NCBI GenBank assembly: GCA_003150035.1
Contig: QALR01000023.1
Coordinates: forward strand, 1 to 54,979
DNA from: Clostridiales bacterium
GTDB lineage: Bacteria > Bacillota > Clostridia > Oscillospirales > CAG-272
Direction of reading: 5' to 3'
DNA length: 54,979 nt
Shown in pieces: positions 26,309-34,956 of this stretch; the stretch's first letter is position 1; every line of letters begins with the position of its first letter. Both the position numbers and the translations under genes were made by a program. The notes under the pieces are model-generated. The model did not search any database, was not told the origin of the DNA, and saw nothing but the letters and a program-made list of their open reading frames with translations.

Positions 26309-27646
26309 TTATTTTTTCATGCAGTACTGACGATAAATGGGAAGATAGATCTCTTGGTCGCGGATGGGACAGCCCGTTGTGCCGCCCGCCCGCATGATTT
26401 CCGTGCATTTGCTGCAGGCAATGCAGACTTTGTTTTTGTGAACCTCGCCCGCTATCATGTCGCGGGCGAAATCGTCATAGGCGAACGCCATACGGCCGAA
26501 GCCGATGAGTGTTGCATCCCCGTCTCGCAGGGCGCCCGCCGCGACATACGGCGCAAACTCGCGCAGATAGCTGTAGCCTGTCCCGATAAGCGTCAGAGAC
26601 GGAAAGGCAGTCTGTATCTCCCGGGATGCGCAGATGAGCCGTTCCACACCGCGAAGCGGGTGTTCCGGCGGGACGTAGCCGCCTTTGTTGTAGGGTCGGT
26701 TGATGTGCGGATTGAAATAAGGCGAACCCATCGTCATATCCACAAGGGTCAAATCTTTTTCCATGAGGATGCCGATAAGCTTTTTTGCTTCGGCAAGGTC
26801 AGGGGCTGCCGGGACGGTTTCGGTCACGCCGAAGCCATAGGGATAGTCGATCATATCGGAAACAGAAAGCCTCGAAGCGAGAATCGTTTCCGGACGCAGG
26901 ACTGCGCGAACCGCATCGATGATATCGAGAAGAAGACGGATTCGGTTTTCAAAAGAACCGCCGTATTTGCCCTCTCTCGTATGCGCCGAGAGCAGCTCTG
27001 AGAGCAGATAGCCATGACATGCCTTGATGTCGACGCCGTCAAATCCTGCCTTTTCAGCGAGGATTGCCGCGCGTGCGTAAGCCTCGGGCAATGTATCCAA
27101 ATATTCGTCGGTGACGACGGGAACATCGCGGTCGCCCGGTCTGACGGATTCAAACGGCAGGCTGCGCGTGGCAAAGAGAGGGTGGGGCGTCATGCTGTTT
27201 TTGGAGAATCTGCCGGAATGGGTGAGCTGGGCGATGACCGGTGCCTTTGTGATCTCTTTCATCTGCGCTACCATAGAGGCGTAATCGCCGACATTTTTCT
27301 CGGTGATCATGAGCTGATGATCGGAAGTGCGCGCCTCCGGCAAAACGGAAATGGCTTCCGACCAGATGAGAGAAGCACCTGAGCGGGCAAAGCGCAGGTA
27401 CCGCCTGCGGGAAAGCTCGGATGGCGTGCCGTCCTCGGTTCCGTCAAAGCCCTCCATCGGGTGTACGGTAAGGGAATTTTCCAGTGTGAGCGCTCCTGCA
27501 CGTGTGCGAAGCTGTTTTTTCTCGGCGAGTGGGGAGAGGTCGTAGGAAAATGGGATGCGATATCCGTTTTGCTCGAGATATAGTCGAAGCTCATCCGGCG
27601 AAGTAAAGGAAAACGTATAGGAATCTTTCTTTTCGTATGCGTACAT
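26309..27646 (-). CDS. NADH:flavin oxidoreductase/Old Yellow Enzyme-type TIM-barrel protein
   Basis: Protein of 445 residues. The FMN-binding barrel is recognised from VIAQLTHSGRFS, GFDGVDIKACHGYLLSELLS, SFENRIRLLLDII and GFGRMAFAYDDF. Four cysteines near the C-terminus (CIACSKCTEI..GC) match the 4Fe-4S site of the 2,4-dienoyl-CoA reductase-like branch. That branch usually has a further FAD/NADPH domain of about 250 residues, which is absent here, so electrons must come from another protein (inference). Neighbours are a methyltransferase and a 2-hydroxyacid dehydrogenase on the same strand. The substrate is unknown. Confidence 0.85.
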   Translation of the reverse strand: MYAYEKKDSYTFSFTSPDELRLYLEQNGYRIPFSYDLSPLAEKKQLRTRAGALTLENSLTVHPMEGFDGTEDGTPSELSRRRYLRFARSGASLIWSEAISVLPEARTSDHQLMITEKNVGDYASMVAQMKEITKAPVIAQLTHSGRFSKNSMTPHPLFATRSLPFESVRPGDRDVPVVTDEYLDTLPEAYARAAILAEKAGFDGVDIKACHGYLLSELLSAHTREGKYGGSFENRIRLLLDIIDAVRAVLRPETILASRLSVSDMIDYPYGFGVTETVPAAPDLAEAKKLIGILMEKDLTLVDMTMGSPYFNPHINRPYNKGGYVPPEHPLRGVERLICASREIQTAFPSLTLIGTGYSYLREFAPYVAAGALRDGDATLIGFGRMAFAYDDFARDMIAGEVHKNKVCIACSKCTEIMRAGGTTGCPIRDQEIYLPIYRQYCMKK

Positions 27647-27664
27647 GGGATGTATCCTCCCTTT

Positions 27665-28663
27665 TTAAGCCATGGTTTCTAGCATGGAAAGCGTTACGGC
27701 ATGCTTCGGCGTCTCGCCGGCGGCGACCGCCTTGTATTCTTCATACATGAAATCCGCGAGCCTGTGGGTTTCGTATCCGATGCTGCCAGCGATATGCGGC
27801 GTCAGGAATACATTGTCAAGCGTATAAAGCTCGCTTTCCGCCCGCGGCGGCTCCTCGGGGTCTGTCACGTCGAGAAGCGCCGTACGTCTCGGATGCGCGC
27901 GCATCTCGTCAATAAGAGCCTGCATGTCCACCTGCGCGCCTCGTCCGGTGTTGATGAACACGGCACTCTCCCCCATGCGGGAGAGCAGCGCCCGGCTTAT
28001 CATGCCGACCGTTTCCGGCTTGTTTGCGATATGATTGGAAATGACATGGCAGCTCTCGAAAATTTCTTCAAGAGACGCTTTTTTCACGTGCATGGCCGCC
28101 GCTCTCTCGTCGGAAAGAAACGGGTCGAATACCAGAATCTCCAGATGATAAGGGGATAGCAGCTCAATGACCTTGGATCCGATCATGCCGGCGCCGAGGA
28201 TTCCGACGCGGGTGCCGTAATTCCCCGGAAAACGGTATTCCGGGTCGTCGTTATGCCACTCCTCGCGGGAGCGGACGCGGCGTTGGAAAAAGCCCTTGTT
28301 GGCAAGGAGAATTTCCGATACCGTGACCTCTGCCACGGGAATGCCGTTGGCGCGCCATGCGGAGTGAACGGAAATGCCGAGCTCAAGGAACGGACGCGCA
28401 AAGGCCTGTACCGTTCCAGCGGCATAAAAAACGTGTTTCAGATTCGGGAAATATTCTCGAATTTCCTCTTTTGTGAGCGCCGGCATGCCCCATGTGGAAA
28501 AGATGAAATCGACACGGGCGGTTTCCGCTTTTCTTGCCGGCAATTCCTTTTCGCTTTTGATGGGAGCGATAAAGGTAAGCTCTGCCTCGAGCTTTTTTTT
28601 GACTTCTTCACTGTAAACGCTTTCGATGTTGAAATATCGTTTGGATAAAAAGACCGCTGTCAT
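27665..28663 (-). CDS. D-isomer-specific 2-hydroxyacid dehydrogenase family protein
   Basis: Protein of 332 residues from the ATG at 28663. An ATG at 28675 overlaps the GGAGG ribosome binding site and is unlikely. The NAD-binding motif GILGAGMIGSKVIELL lies near residue 155. NTGRGAQVD and LTPHIAGSIG near the C-terminus hold the catalytic Arg, Glu and His neighbourhood. The N-terminal half is less typical, which is common in uncharacterised branches found near sugar-utilisation genes. The substrate is unknown. It lies 18 bases before the oxidoreductase gene on the same strand, indicating an operon. Confidence 0.85.
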   Translation of the reverse strand: MTAVFLSKRYFNIESVYSEEVKKKLEAELTFIAPIKSEKELPARKAETARVDFIFSTWGMPALTKEEIREYFPNLKHVFYAAGTVQAFARPFLELGISVHSAWRANGIPVAEVTVSEILLANKGFFQRRVRSREEWHNDDPEYRFPGNYGTRVGILGAGMIGSKVIELLSPYHLEILVFDPFLSDERAAAMHVKKASLEEIFESCHVISNHIANKPETVGMISRALLSRMGESAVFINTGRGAQVDMQALIDEMRAHPRRTALLDVTDPEEPPRAESELYTLDNVFLTPHIAGSIGYETHRLADFMYEEYKAVAAGETPKHAVTLSMLETMA

Positions 28664-28707
28664 TTTAGCCTCCATGTCGTCCCTCTGGCGGCGTATTTTA
28701 TAAAATT

Positions 28708-29943
28708 TTATTGATCAAAGGAAAAATGCTTTGGCAGTCCGCCTTCAAAAAGAAGCGTCGGCTCGCCCTCGATAAGCGGCGCGATATAAGAGAGACATTC
28801 CTTTGTCACGCCGTTTCCGCGTTCATTGATCCATTCGCGCGGGACCGTGCGTGTCGCATTGGCAATGCCCATGATATCGGCGCTGTCGATCCCGACCTCA
28901 TACCGCTCTCCTTTTCCGCGGACAAAAACCATCATCTGGCCGGTCTCTCCGGATGCCGCATACCAGACGGCGGAGCGGCCGATTTTCACGGATTCGTCAA
29001 GGTCGGTTTTCGACGCCAGATGAGAAGCGCACCGCTGCGGCAGATTCAGCTCGACGGAGCGCACCTTGCATCCGAATTTTTCCTTGACGGCGTATTCCAG
29101 TGCCTTGGCGGTGCCGGCAAGATATTTGTGTCCGAAAGCGTCTGCGGCGCCGCTCTGCGTTCCCTCGCCGACATACTTGCCGTCCGCCGTGCGCACGCCT
29201 TCGGAGACGGCAACGACGACGTTCGGATGATGGGCAAAGGCTTTTTCGATATCCTCATAAAAGCGGTCGTAGTCAAACGGGACCTCCGGCAGATATACGA
29301 GATCGGGCGCGACATCGGTGTAAAGCGAGGGAAGTGCCGCCGCAGCCGTGAGCCAGCCGGCATCCCGCCCCATGATTTCGACGATGGTGACGGCCTTTAC
29401 GGTATAAACGGCAGTGTCCCGCAGGATTTCCTGCATGGTCGTCGCAATATATTTGGCGGCGGAGCCGAAGCCGGGTGTGTGGTCGGTCCCCATAAGATCG
29501 TTGTCGATGGTTTTCGGCACGCCGATAATGCGTATATCGTAGCCTTCCTGCGCCGCAAAGCGGGAAAGCTTCGCTACGGTATCCATGGAATCGTTTCCGC
29601 CGATATAGAAGAAGTAGCGGATATCGTATTCCCGAAAAACGGAAAAAATCTCCTCATAGAGAATGCGGTGATCGCCGTCAAAATCCGGCGGCAGCTTTTT
29701 TCGGCAGGAGCCGAGCGCAGCGGCCGGCGTGTTCTCCAAGAGGCACAGCGCGTCCTCCGTCATGCCGGAAAGATCGAGAAAGCGGCGCGCAAGCACGCCC
29801 TCGATGCCGTTTCTTGCGCCGTAGAGCTTTTCGATGCTCCCACATTCCGAGACGCCCCGAATAACGCCCGCAAGGGTTGCATTGATGGCGGCAGTAGGTC
29901 CTCCGGATTGAGCGACAACAGCGTTTCCGCGAAGTTGTTCCAT
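28708..29943 (-). CDS. pfp: Pyrophosphate-dependent 6-phosphofructokinase
   Basis: Protein of 411 residues from the ATG at 29943, with AAAGGAG upstream. It interconverts fructose-6-phosphate and fructose-1,6-bisphosphate using PPi, a glycolytic step common in anaerobic Firmicutes. Motifs: VAQSGGPTAAINATLAG, GGNDSMDTVAKLS (the Asp that blocks ATP use replaces a Gly), PKTIDNDL with the catalytic Asp, and the EIMGRDAGWL region for fructose-6-phosphate. The gene precedes the 2-hydroxyacid dehydrogenase on the same strand. An unusually structured leader at 29988-30118 lies upstream. Confidence 0.92.
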   Translation of the reverse strand: MEQLRGNAVVAQSGGPTAAINATLAGVIRGVSECGSIEKLYGARNGIEGVLARRFLDLSGMTEDALCLLENTPAAALGSCRKKLPPDFDGDHRILYEEIFSVFREYDIRYFFYIGGNDSMDTVAKLSRFAAQEGYDIRIIGVPKTIDNDLMGTDHTPGFGSAAKYIATTMQEILRDTAVYTVKAVTIVEIMGRDAGWLTAAAALPSLYTDVAPDLVYLPEVPFDYDRFYEDIEKAFAHHPNVVVAVSEGVRTADGKYVGEGTQSGAADAFGHKYLAGTAKALEYAVKEKFGCKVRSVELNLPQRCASHLASKTDLDESVKIGRSAVWYAASGETGQMMVFVRGKGERYEVGIDSADIMGIANATRTVPREWINERGNGVTKECLSYIAPLIEGEPTLLFEGGLPKHFSFDQ

Positions 29944-29987
29944 AGGTTGATTCTCCTTTATTATAAAAGAATTTCTGATTGAAAATC

Positions 29988-30118
29988 GGAGCAACGTCCG
30001 ATGAACTTACCTCATCAAACTGCGACGAGAGCGGCCTGACGAGGCAAATGTATGCTCCTTGGGGGTTCGATGGCGGATGTTGGCCCCACGGAAAACGGAA
30101 ATAAAGCTCCCCCGCCGG
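29988..30118 (-). other. Pfp leader with possible RNA structure, unassigned
   Basis: Intergenic DNA between the AEC transporter stop (30129) and pfp. Inverted repeats: GGAGCA (about 29990) with TGCTCC (about 30052), GATGA with TCATC inside it, a GCCTGACGAGGC hairpin, and GGGG with CCCC near 30060-30085. Any of these could form a structured leader or terminator. I cannot match it to a known RNA. Confidence 0.35.
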
Positions 30119-30128
30119 AAAACTATGG

Positions 30129-31076
30129 CTATAAAATAAATTCTGAAAGCTTCATGACAAGCAGGATGGTGAACGGAGAAAGCATGGTCCCGACGCTCAG
30201 GAGCTGTGCCGCATAGGCGGGCTTTACGTCGTAAAGCTCTGCGAAAATCGTGGTAAAGGCGGCGGGCGGCATCGAAGACAGCACGACCATGAAAACAGAA
30301 AGATCAATGCCCTCGACGAGCCCGGAAAGTCCCGCAAAACGAAGAATGACCGCCGCAATAAGAGGGATAAGAATGAGCTTTGCCGCGCAGAAATAATAAA
30401 TTTTCGGATTGTTGAAAAGTCCGCGCAGCGGCATGGAGGCGACGAGCGAGCCCGTTACAATCAGGGAAAGCGGTGTGCAGAGTCCCGACATACTTTCCAG
30501 CACAGTCATGAGAAAATCCGGCATCGGAACGCGCGCCATATAGAGTCCAAGCCCGATGGCGCACGGCACGGTTCCGAGATTAACAAGCATTTTTCGCACG
30601 CTGATTTTGAAATTCGGCTTTCCGCGCGCCATGACGACAACGCCGTAGCTCCAGACGGCAAGGTTGTACACGATAACATAGAAGGCGCCGTAAAAGAGTC
30701 CAGCCTCCCCGAAAAGCGCGTTCAGAATCGGGAATCCGACGAACGCGCAGTTGGTAAAGACACAGCCGAATTTATGGATTTTTCGCTCGTCCGTATCGCC
30801 GACACGCGAAAAGAAAAGCTTTGACGCAAGCGCGAGAAAAATATGAAGAAGAACAGAAAAAGCGAGCACGAGGATTCCGTTTCTCAGCTTTTCCGTGGAG
30901 TATTCAAGCTTGACGACGGAAAAGATGATGAGAAATGGTTGGCAGGCTTTGGCGACAAAGCCGGAAAGCTTTCCTGTAAGAGTTCCGTCGACGACTCCCG
31001 TTTTGCGAAGAACGAAGCCTGTCAGGGTGAAAAGAAAGAGGGAGAGCGCCGTCGAGAACAGAGCTTCAAAATTCAT
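30129..31076 (-). CDS. AEC-family (auxin efflux carrier-like) transporter
   Basis: Protein of 315 residues with about ten hydrophobic helices and the half-repeat layout of AEC permeases. Conserved family features include FVAKACQPFLIIFSVVKL near residue 40, TNCAFVGFPILNALFG near 115 and PPAAFTTIFAELY near the end. Such proteins export or exchange organic acids such as malate or malonate; the substrate here is unknown. The start ATG overlaps the end of the uracil-DNA glycosylase gene by 4 bases (ATGA). Confidence 0.88.
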   Translation of the reverse strand: MNFEALFSTALSLFLFTLTGFVLRKTGVVDGTLTGKLSGFVAKACQPFLIIFSVVKLEYSTEKLRNGILVLAFSVLLHIFLALASKLFFSRVGDTDERKIHKFGCVFTNCAFVGFPILNALFGEAGLFYGAFYVIVYNLAVWSYGVVVMARGKPNFKISVRKMLVNLGTVPCAIGLGLYMARVPMPDFLMTVLESMSGLCTPLSLIVTGSLVASMPLRGLFNNPKIYYFCAAKLILIPLIAAVILRFAGLSGLVEGIDLSVFMVVLSSMPPAAFTTIFAELYDVKPAYAAQLLSVGTMLSPFTILLVMKLSEFIL

Positions 31077-31633
31077 GAGAGTGCATCCAGTCTTTCCTTG
31101 ACAGACATCATATCCCCTAGCATGTCGTCTTTCTTTTTTGGGTCGCGCAGAAGTGCTGCCGGATGATAGACCGCGCAGACGGAAAGCCCGTTCTTGTCAA
31201 ACCATTTGCCGTGCTCTGCCGTAATTTTGAAGTCCGGCTTGATGATGCGCATCGCGGCGATCCGTCCGAGACATACAATGACCTGCGGGGATATCGCTTC
31301 GACCTGCGCCCAAAGATAGCCGATGCAGCAGTCTTCCTCCTCGGGAAGGGGATCGCGGTTATTCAGCGGACGGCATTTCAAAATATTGGCTATGTAAACG
31401 TCGCTGCGGTCGATTCCCACAGCGTCAAGGTATTTGTCGAGGAGCTTCCCCGCCGCCCCCACAAAAGGAATCCCCGTTTCATCCTCGTTTTTGCCGGGCG
31501 CCTCGCCAATAAACATAAGGCTTGCGGTAGGATTTCCTACTCCGAAAACGACATTCGTCCGGGTTTTATATAACTCGCACGCCCGGCATGCTTCGCAGGA
31601 CGCTTTGATTTTATCAAGCGTTTGAATTTCCAT
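31073..31633 (-). CDS. Uracil-DNA glycosylase, type 4 (iron-sulfur)
   Basis: Protein of 186 residues from the ATG at 31633, with GGGAGG upstream. It removes uracil from DNA in base-excision repair. Family-4 features: the cluster cysteines CEACRAC at the N-terminus with two more (NILKCRP and CCIGYL), GEAPGKNEDETGIPFVG as motif 1 and VYHPAALLRDP as motif 2. The stop overlaps the AEC transporter start. It is preceded by a promoter embedded in the mecA terminator. Confidence 0.93.
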   Translation of the reverse strand: MEIQTLDKIKASCEACRACELYKTRTNVVFGVGNPTASLMFIGEAPGKNEDETGIPFVGAAGKLLDKYLDAVGIDRSDVYIANILKCRPLNNRDPLPEEEDCCIGYLWAQVEAISPQVIVCLGRIAAMRIIKPDFKITAEHGKWFDKNGLSVCAVYHPAALLRDPKKKDDMLGDMMSVKERLDALS

Positions 31634-31705
31634 ATGACCTCCCACTGTCCGCACATGGGCACAGAGTACACGAAAATACCGTTCTGTGGCGGTTTTCTGA
31701 ATGAA

Positions 31706-31740
31706 AAACGCCGTCTGCGGTTATTGTACCACAAACGGCG
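31706..31740 (-). terminator. Intrinsic terminator after mecA, overlapping a promoter
   Basis: ACGCCGT/ACGGCGT arms with inner TG/CA and GGT/ACC pairs, followed on minus by TTTTTC. The -10 hexamer of the following promoter lies in its loop. Confidence 0.65.
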
Positions 31741-31751
31741 TCGCGTTTCAA
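31723..31751 (-). promoter_or_regulatory. Promoter of the uracil-DNA glycosylase/AEC operon
   Basis: Minus-strand TTGAAA (31746-31751) and TACAAT (31723-31728) with a 17-nt spacer. Both elements lie within or next to the mecA terminator hairpin. Confidence 0.65.
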
Positions 31752-31785
31752 TTCTATTTTTCATTTTAAGCGGAATATTTCGCGA

Positions 31786-32430
31786 TTATTTTGCAAGGAC
31801 GGCAAGCATGTGAACGGCATCTCCTTCACAGAAGCACCGGCAATGCTCCTTCAGATACGGGACCAGCGTTTCGCTTTCCATACGGGTCCCGAATTCTCCG
31901 ATAAAAAGATTTTCTCGCAGATATTTTGCCTTTTTACCCTGTGCTGTCGGTGCGTTTTCAAAAATCAGAAGAAAGTATCGGTGCTTTTGATGCGGGAGCT
32001 GCTCGACGAAGGCTCCGCTTTTTGCCGAATAGCCGCGCCTTGCAAGAAATTTGCATACCCGCATGAGATTTTCCGAATCCTCGAATTGATAGACGGCGCA
32101 AACCACCTTCGGGACGACGGCAGCCGTTTTTTCATTTGTATAATTCATGTTGCCGGCGGACGGGAGTTCATTTTTTTGCAATTTGGTTATGTAAATTTCA
32201 CAGCCGCCGTTTTTTTCCGGATATACTTGGATGCAGATGCGTCCTGTTGCCGCGTCGAAGCCGGTTTCGTGCTTAGCATAGTCTAGTATGCTCCAAACGG
32301 CTTTCCGCGTTTCTGTATTGTCGTAATCGATCTTGTCGCATGTGAGGTCGTATTTGATCATATCAAACGGCGTTAAAATCACTCTTAGTTTATCCTGTCC
32401 CATCAGATTCAGTTCCAACACTATCACCAT
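31786..32430 (-). CDS. mecA: Adaptor protein MecA family
   Basis: Protein of 214 residues, homologous to MecA, the ClpC adaptor that targets proteins for degradation. The N-terminal substrate-binding half carries LRVILTPFDMIKYDL, and the C-terminal ClpC-binding half has VVCAVYQFEDSENLMRVCKFL, a typical MecA C-terminal start, followed by SAKSGAFVEQL and KHRYFLLI. An ATG at 32430 gives the family length; a second ATG at 32403 is possible and neither has a clear ribosome binding site. The frame extends further upstream but that part is unlike MecA. It is divergent from trpS and has a -10-like TATAAT about 140 bases upstream. Confidence 0.75.
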   Translation of the reverse strand: MVIVLELNLMGQDKLRVILTPFDMIKYDLTCDKIDYDNTETRKAVWSILDYAKHETGFDAATGRICIQVYPEKNGGCEIYITKLQKNELPSAGNMNYTNEKTAAVVPKVVCAVYQFEDSENLMRVCKFLARRGYSAKSGAFVEQLPHQKHRYFLLIFENAPTAQGKKAKYLRENLFIGEFGTRMESETLVPYLKEHCRCFCEGDAVHMLAVLAK

Positions 32431-32696
32431 CCGAACCGTATTTTTCCTATATTGTGCAGCGCGTGACGGGGCTGCCCACAGACGAAGAGCGCTCTGGGAG
32501 ACGAGGACTCGCATCTGTGTCCGCTCTCGGATCGTACGCACACGATATATTACATTATAAGCACAAAACCGGAAAAAAGCCATACGCAATTTATGGTATT
32601 TTTCCTGTCTCCCGCCCGGCTCCTTCCCACCTGACAGGAAAAAACGCATATCCGGCCGATTCCCCGATTTTGTCGACGGTTTTTTTCTTCTGCTAC

Positions 32697-32724
32697 TTGA
32701 AAAAATATGAGAATGTGGTATGAT
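32697..32724 (+). promoter_or_regulatory. Promoter of trpS
   Basis: TTGAAA (32697-32702), a 16-nt spacer and TATGAT (32719-32724), about 58 bases before the trpS start. The rest of the 32431-32782 gap is a divergent promoter region. I find no T-box consensus (no GGTGG-type element) in front of trpS. Confidence 0.7.
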
Positions 32725-32782
32725 ATTGATGAATACGGACAACGGGATGTTTGAGAATCATGAAAAATTTTGAGGTGAAAAT

Positions 32783-33799
32783 ATGGAATTTACAGCGGAG
32801 AAAAAAACAGCGTTCTCGGGAGCGCAGCCTAGCGGGAATCTTACGATAGGAAACTATCTTGGTGCCCTTCGCAACTGGGTGACGCTGCAGAACGATTTAT
32901 ACAAGGAATATAATTTTCTTTATTGCGTGATGGACATGCACGCCATTACCGTACGTCAGGTGCCGGCCGATCTGCGGCGCAGGACGATAGAAACGATTGC
33001 CATTTATATGGCATGTGGTATCGATCCGGAAAAAAGCCTGCTTTTTGTGCAGAGCCATGTTCCGGCTCATGCGCAGCTTGGATGGGTTCTGGATTGTTAT
33101 ACGATGTTCGGAGAGCTTGCCAGAATGACGCAGTTCAAGGATAAAAGTGCAAAAAATGCACAAAATATCAATGCAGGTCTTTTTACCTATCCTTCCTTGA
33201 TGGCGGCGGATATTCTGCTTTATCAGGCGTCTATTGTCCCTGTCGGGATTGACCAAAAGCAGCATATCGAAATCACACGTGACATTGCGGAGAGATTCAA
33301 TCAGATTTACGGCGAGACTTTTGTTATTCCGGAGGGATATATGCCGGAAAAAGGAACAAAAATCTGCTCGCTTGCCGATCCGGCAAAAAAAATGAGCAAA
33401 TCCGATGATAATCCGAATGGGTGTGTGCTCATGTTGGATTCCAAGGATGATATTATCCGTAAATTCAAAAGAGCGGTTACCGACAGCGATACGGTCGTCC
33501 GATATGCCGAAGGTAAGGAAGGTATCTGTAATTTAATGACAATTTATTCCTGCTTCACGGGAAAAACATTTGAAGAAATCGAAAAAGAATTTGATGGACG
33601 CGGCTATGGAGAGTTCAAGCTTGCCGTAGGCGAGGCTTGCGCCGACGGACTTGCGCCGATTCAGACGGAGTATCACAGACTGATGTCGGAGCGCGCGTAT
33701 CTGGAGGGGCTTCTGCGTGAAAATGCAGAAAAAGCCTCGTATATCGCTCGCCGGACGCTTTCCAAGGTATACCGCAAAATCGGCTTCCTCGCCGTATGA
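32783..33799 (+). CDS. trpS: Tryptophanyl-tRNA synthetase
   Basis: Protein of 338 residues. The class I signature is PSGNLTIGNYLGALRNW near the N-terminus (TIGN as the HIGH motif) and KMSKSDDNPNG near residue 205 holds the KMSKS loop. It charges tRNA-Trp in the cytosol. The stop overlaps the start of the TagO-like gene (ATGA at 33796-33799), so the two are translationally coupled. Confidence 0.97.
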   Translation: MEFTAEKKTAFSGAQPSGNLTIGNYLGALRNWVTLQNDLYKEYNFLYCVMDMHAITVRQVPADLRRRTIETIAIYMACGIDPEKSLLFVQSHVPAHAQLGWVLDCYTMFGELARMTQFKDKSAKNAQNINAGLFTYPSLMAADILLYQASIVPVGIDQKQHIEITRDIAERFNQIYGETFVIPEGYMPEKGTKICSLADPAKKMSKSDDNPNGCVLMLDSKDDIIRKFKRAVTDSDTVVRYAEGKEGICNLMTIYSCFTGKTFEEIEKEFDGRGYGEFKLAVGEACADGLAPIQTEYHRLMSERAYLEGLLRENAEKASYIARRTLSKVYRKIGFLAV

Positions 33800-34929
33800 T
33801 TCCAGAGGATAAAAGAAAATTTATGTGGGATTCTTTCTTTACAGCGGAAACGCTATTCTGTATGCTTGCCATTCTGTTGGCTTTTGCCGTTTCGCTTGCA
33901 GCAACGCCGCTTGCGGGCAGACTTGCAGCAAAGTGCGGCTGCTTTGACCGGCCGGACAGCGTGCGCAAGCTTCATAAGACACCCGTTCCGTATTTTGGCG
34001 GGCTTGCGATTCTTGTGGGATTTCTTGTATCCGCTCTTGTCTTCTCCTTTGTGATGCTCGGAGCTATCCCTCAGAATGTCGCGGTGATGTTCATCGGGGG
34101 CATGAGCATTTGTTTTGTCGGTCTGCTGGATGATATGTACGACATGCCGGCGACCCTCAAGCTTCTTTTGCAGATCGTGATTTCTGCGTTTACCGCTTAT
34201 TTCGGCGGTGCGATCGAATATACGACTATCTTTGACAGGACTTTGGTTCTCGGGGTATTTTCCATTCCGGTGACGGTGCTTTGGATGGTTCTCATCATCA
34301 ATGCGGTCAATCTCATCGACGGTCTTGACGGACTGGCAAGCGGCGTTTCCGCATTGGAATCCTTTGCGCTGCTCATCACCTCTGTCATTATGGGGAATAC
34401 GGTGTGTATCATCGCTTCGGCCGCGCTGTGCGGTGCTGTCCTTGGCTTTTTGCCCTACAATGCAAACCGGGCCACCATTTTTATGGGGGATGCCGGTTCG
34501 ATGTTTATCGGCTATACCATGGCGTGTATTTCCGTCTTTGGACTCTTTAAGGCTCAGGCTCTTTTTTCTATTGTTGTCCCGGCGCTGATTTTTGCGCTGC
34601 CTCTTTTGGATACGGTTGTTGCTTTTTTCAGAAGAATTTTCAAGGGTCAGAGCCCGTTCAAGGCGGATCGCTCGCATCTGCATCATAAGCTCATCGATAA
34701 CGGATTTACGCCTAAGCAGTCCGTTATTGCCATTTACTGTGCTTCAGCGGTGTTTTGCGTCGCTTCTATCCTGTTTATGAAGTATAAGCTTTTTTCAATG
34801 GTGCTTGTGTTAGCGGACTTTGTCTTTTTGGAAGTTCTCAAGCACTGGAAACTCTTCTTTAACGGAAAAAAGAAGACTTCAGAAGAAATATCATCTGTTG
34901 AAACGCCAAAAAAACAAGCTGACCAATAA
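33796..34929 (+). CDS. Undecaprenyl-phosphate sugar-1-phosphate transferase (TagO/WecA/MraY superfamily)
   Basis: Protein of 377 residues with about ten hydrophobic segments. Conserved cytoplasmic motifs: GLLDDMYDMP (the Asp pair), NAVNLIDGLDGLASGVS, MGDAGSMFIGY and HLHHKLIDNG. It transfers a sugar-1-phosphate, probably GlcNAc-1-P, to undecaprenyl phosphate to start teichoic-acid or another envelope polymer. TagO/WecA is more likely than MraY because of the HLHHKL motif. The gene overlaps trpS by 4 bases and is followed 27 bases later by an anchored unknown. Confidence 0.88.
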   Translation: MIPEDKRKFMWDSFFTAETLFCMLAILLAFAVSLAATPLAGRLAAKCGCFDRPDSVRKLHKTPVPYFGGLAILVGFLVSALVFSFVMLGAIPQNVAVMFIGGMSICFVGLLDDMYDMPATLKLLLQIVISAFTAYFGGAIEYTTIFDRTLVLGVFSIPVTVLWMVLIINAVNLIDGLDGLASGVSALESFALLITSVIMGNTVCIIASAALCGAVLGFLPYNANRATIFMGDAGSMFIGYTMACISVFGLFKAQALFSIVVPALIFALPLLDTVVAFFRRIFKGQSPFKADRSHLHHKLIDNGFTPKQSVIAIYCASAVFCVASILFMKYKLFSMVLVLADFVFLEVLKHWKLFFNGKKKTSEEISSVETPKKQADQ

Positions 34930-34956
34930 ATTTCTGAAGAGAAGGAGAGCCGTATC

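Noticed and set aside
28711..29982. Long plus-strand open frame across pfp
   Set aside because: Antisense shadow of the PPi-phosphofructokinase gene, which has all catalytic motifs on the minus strand.
32431..32782. Possible T-box leader in front of trpS
   Set aside because: No GGTGG-type antiterminator box or specifier-like structure seen; the region holds divergent promoters instead.
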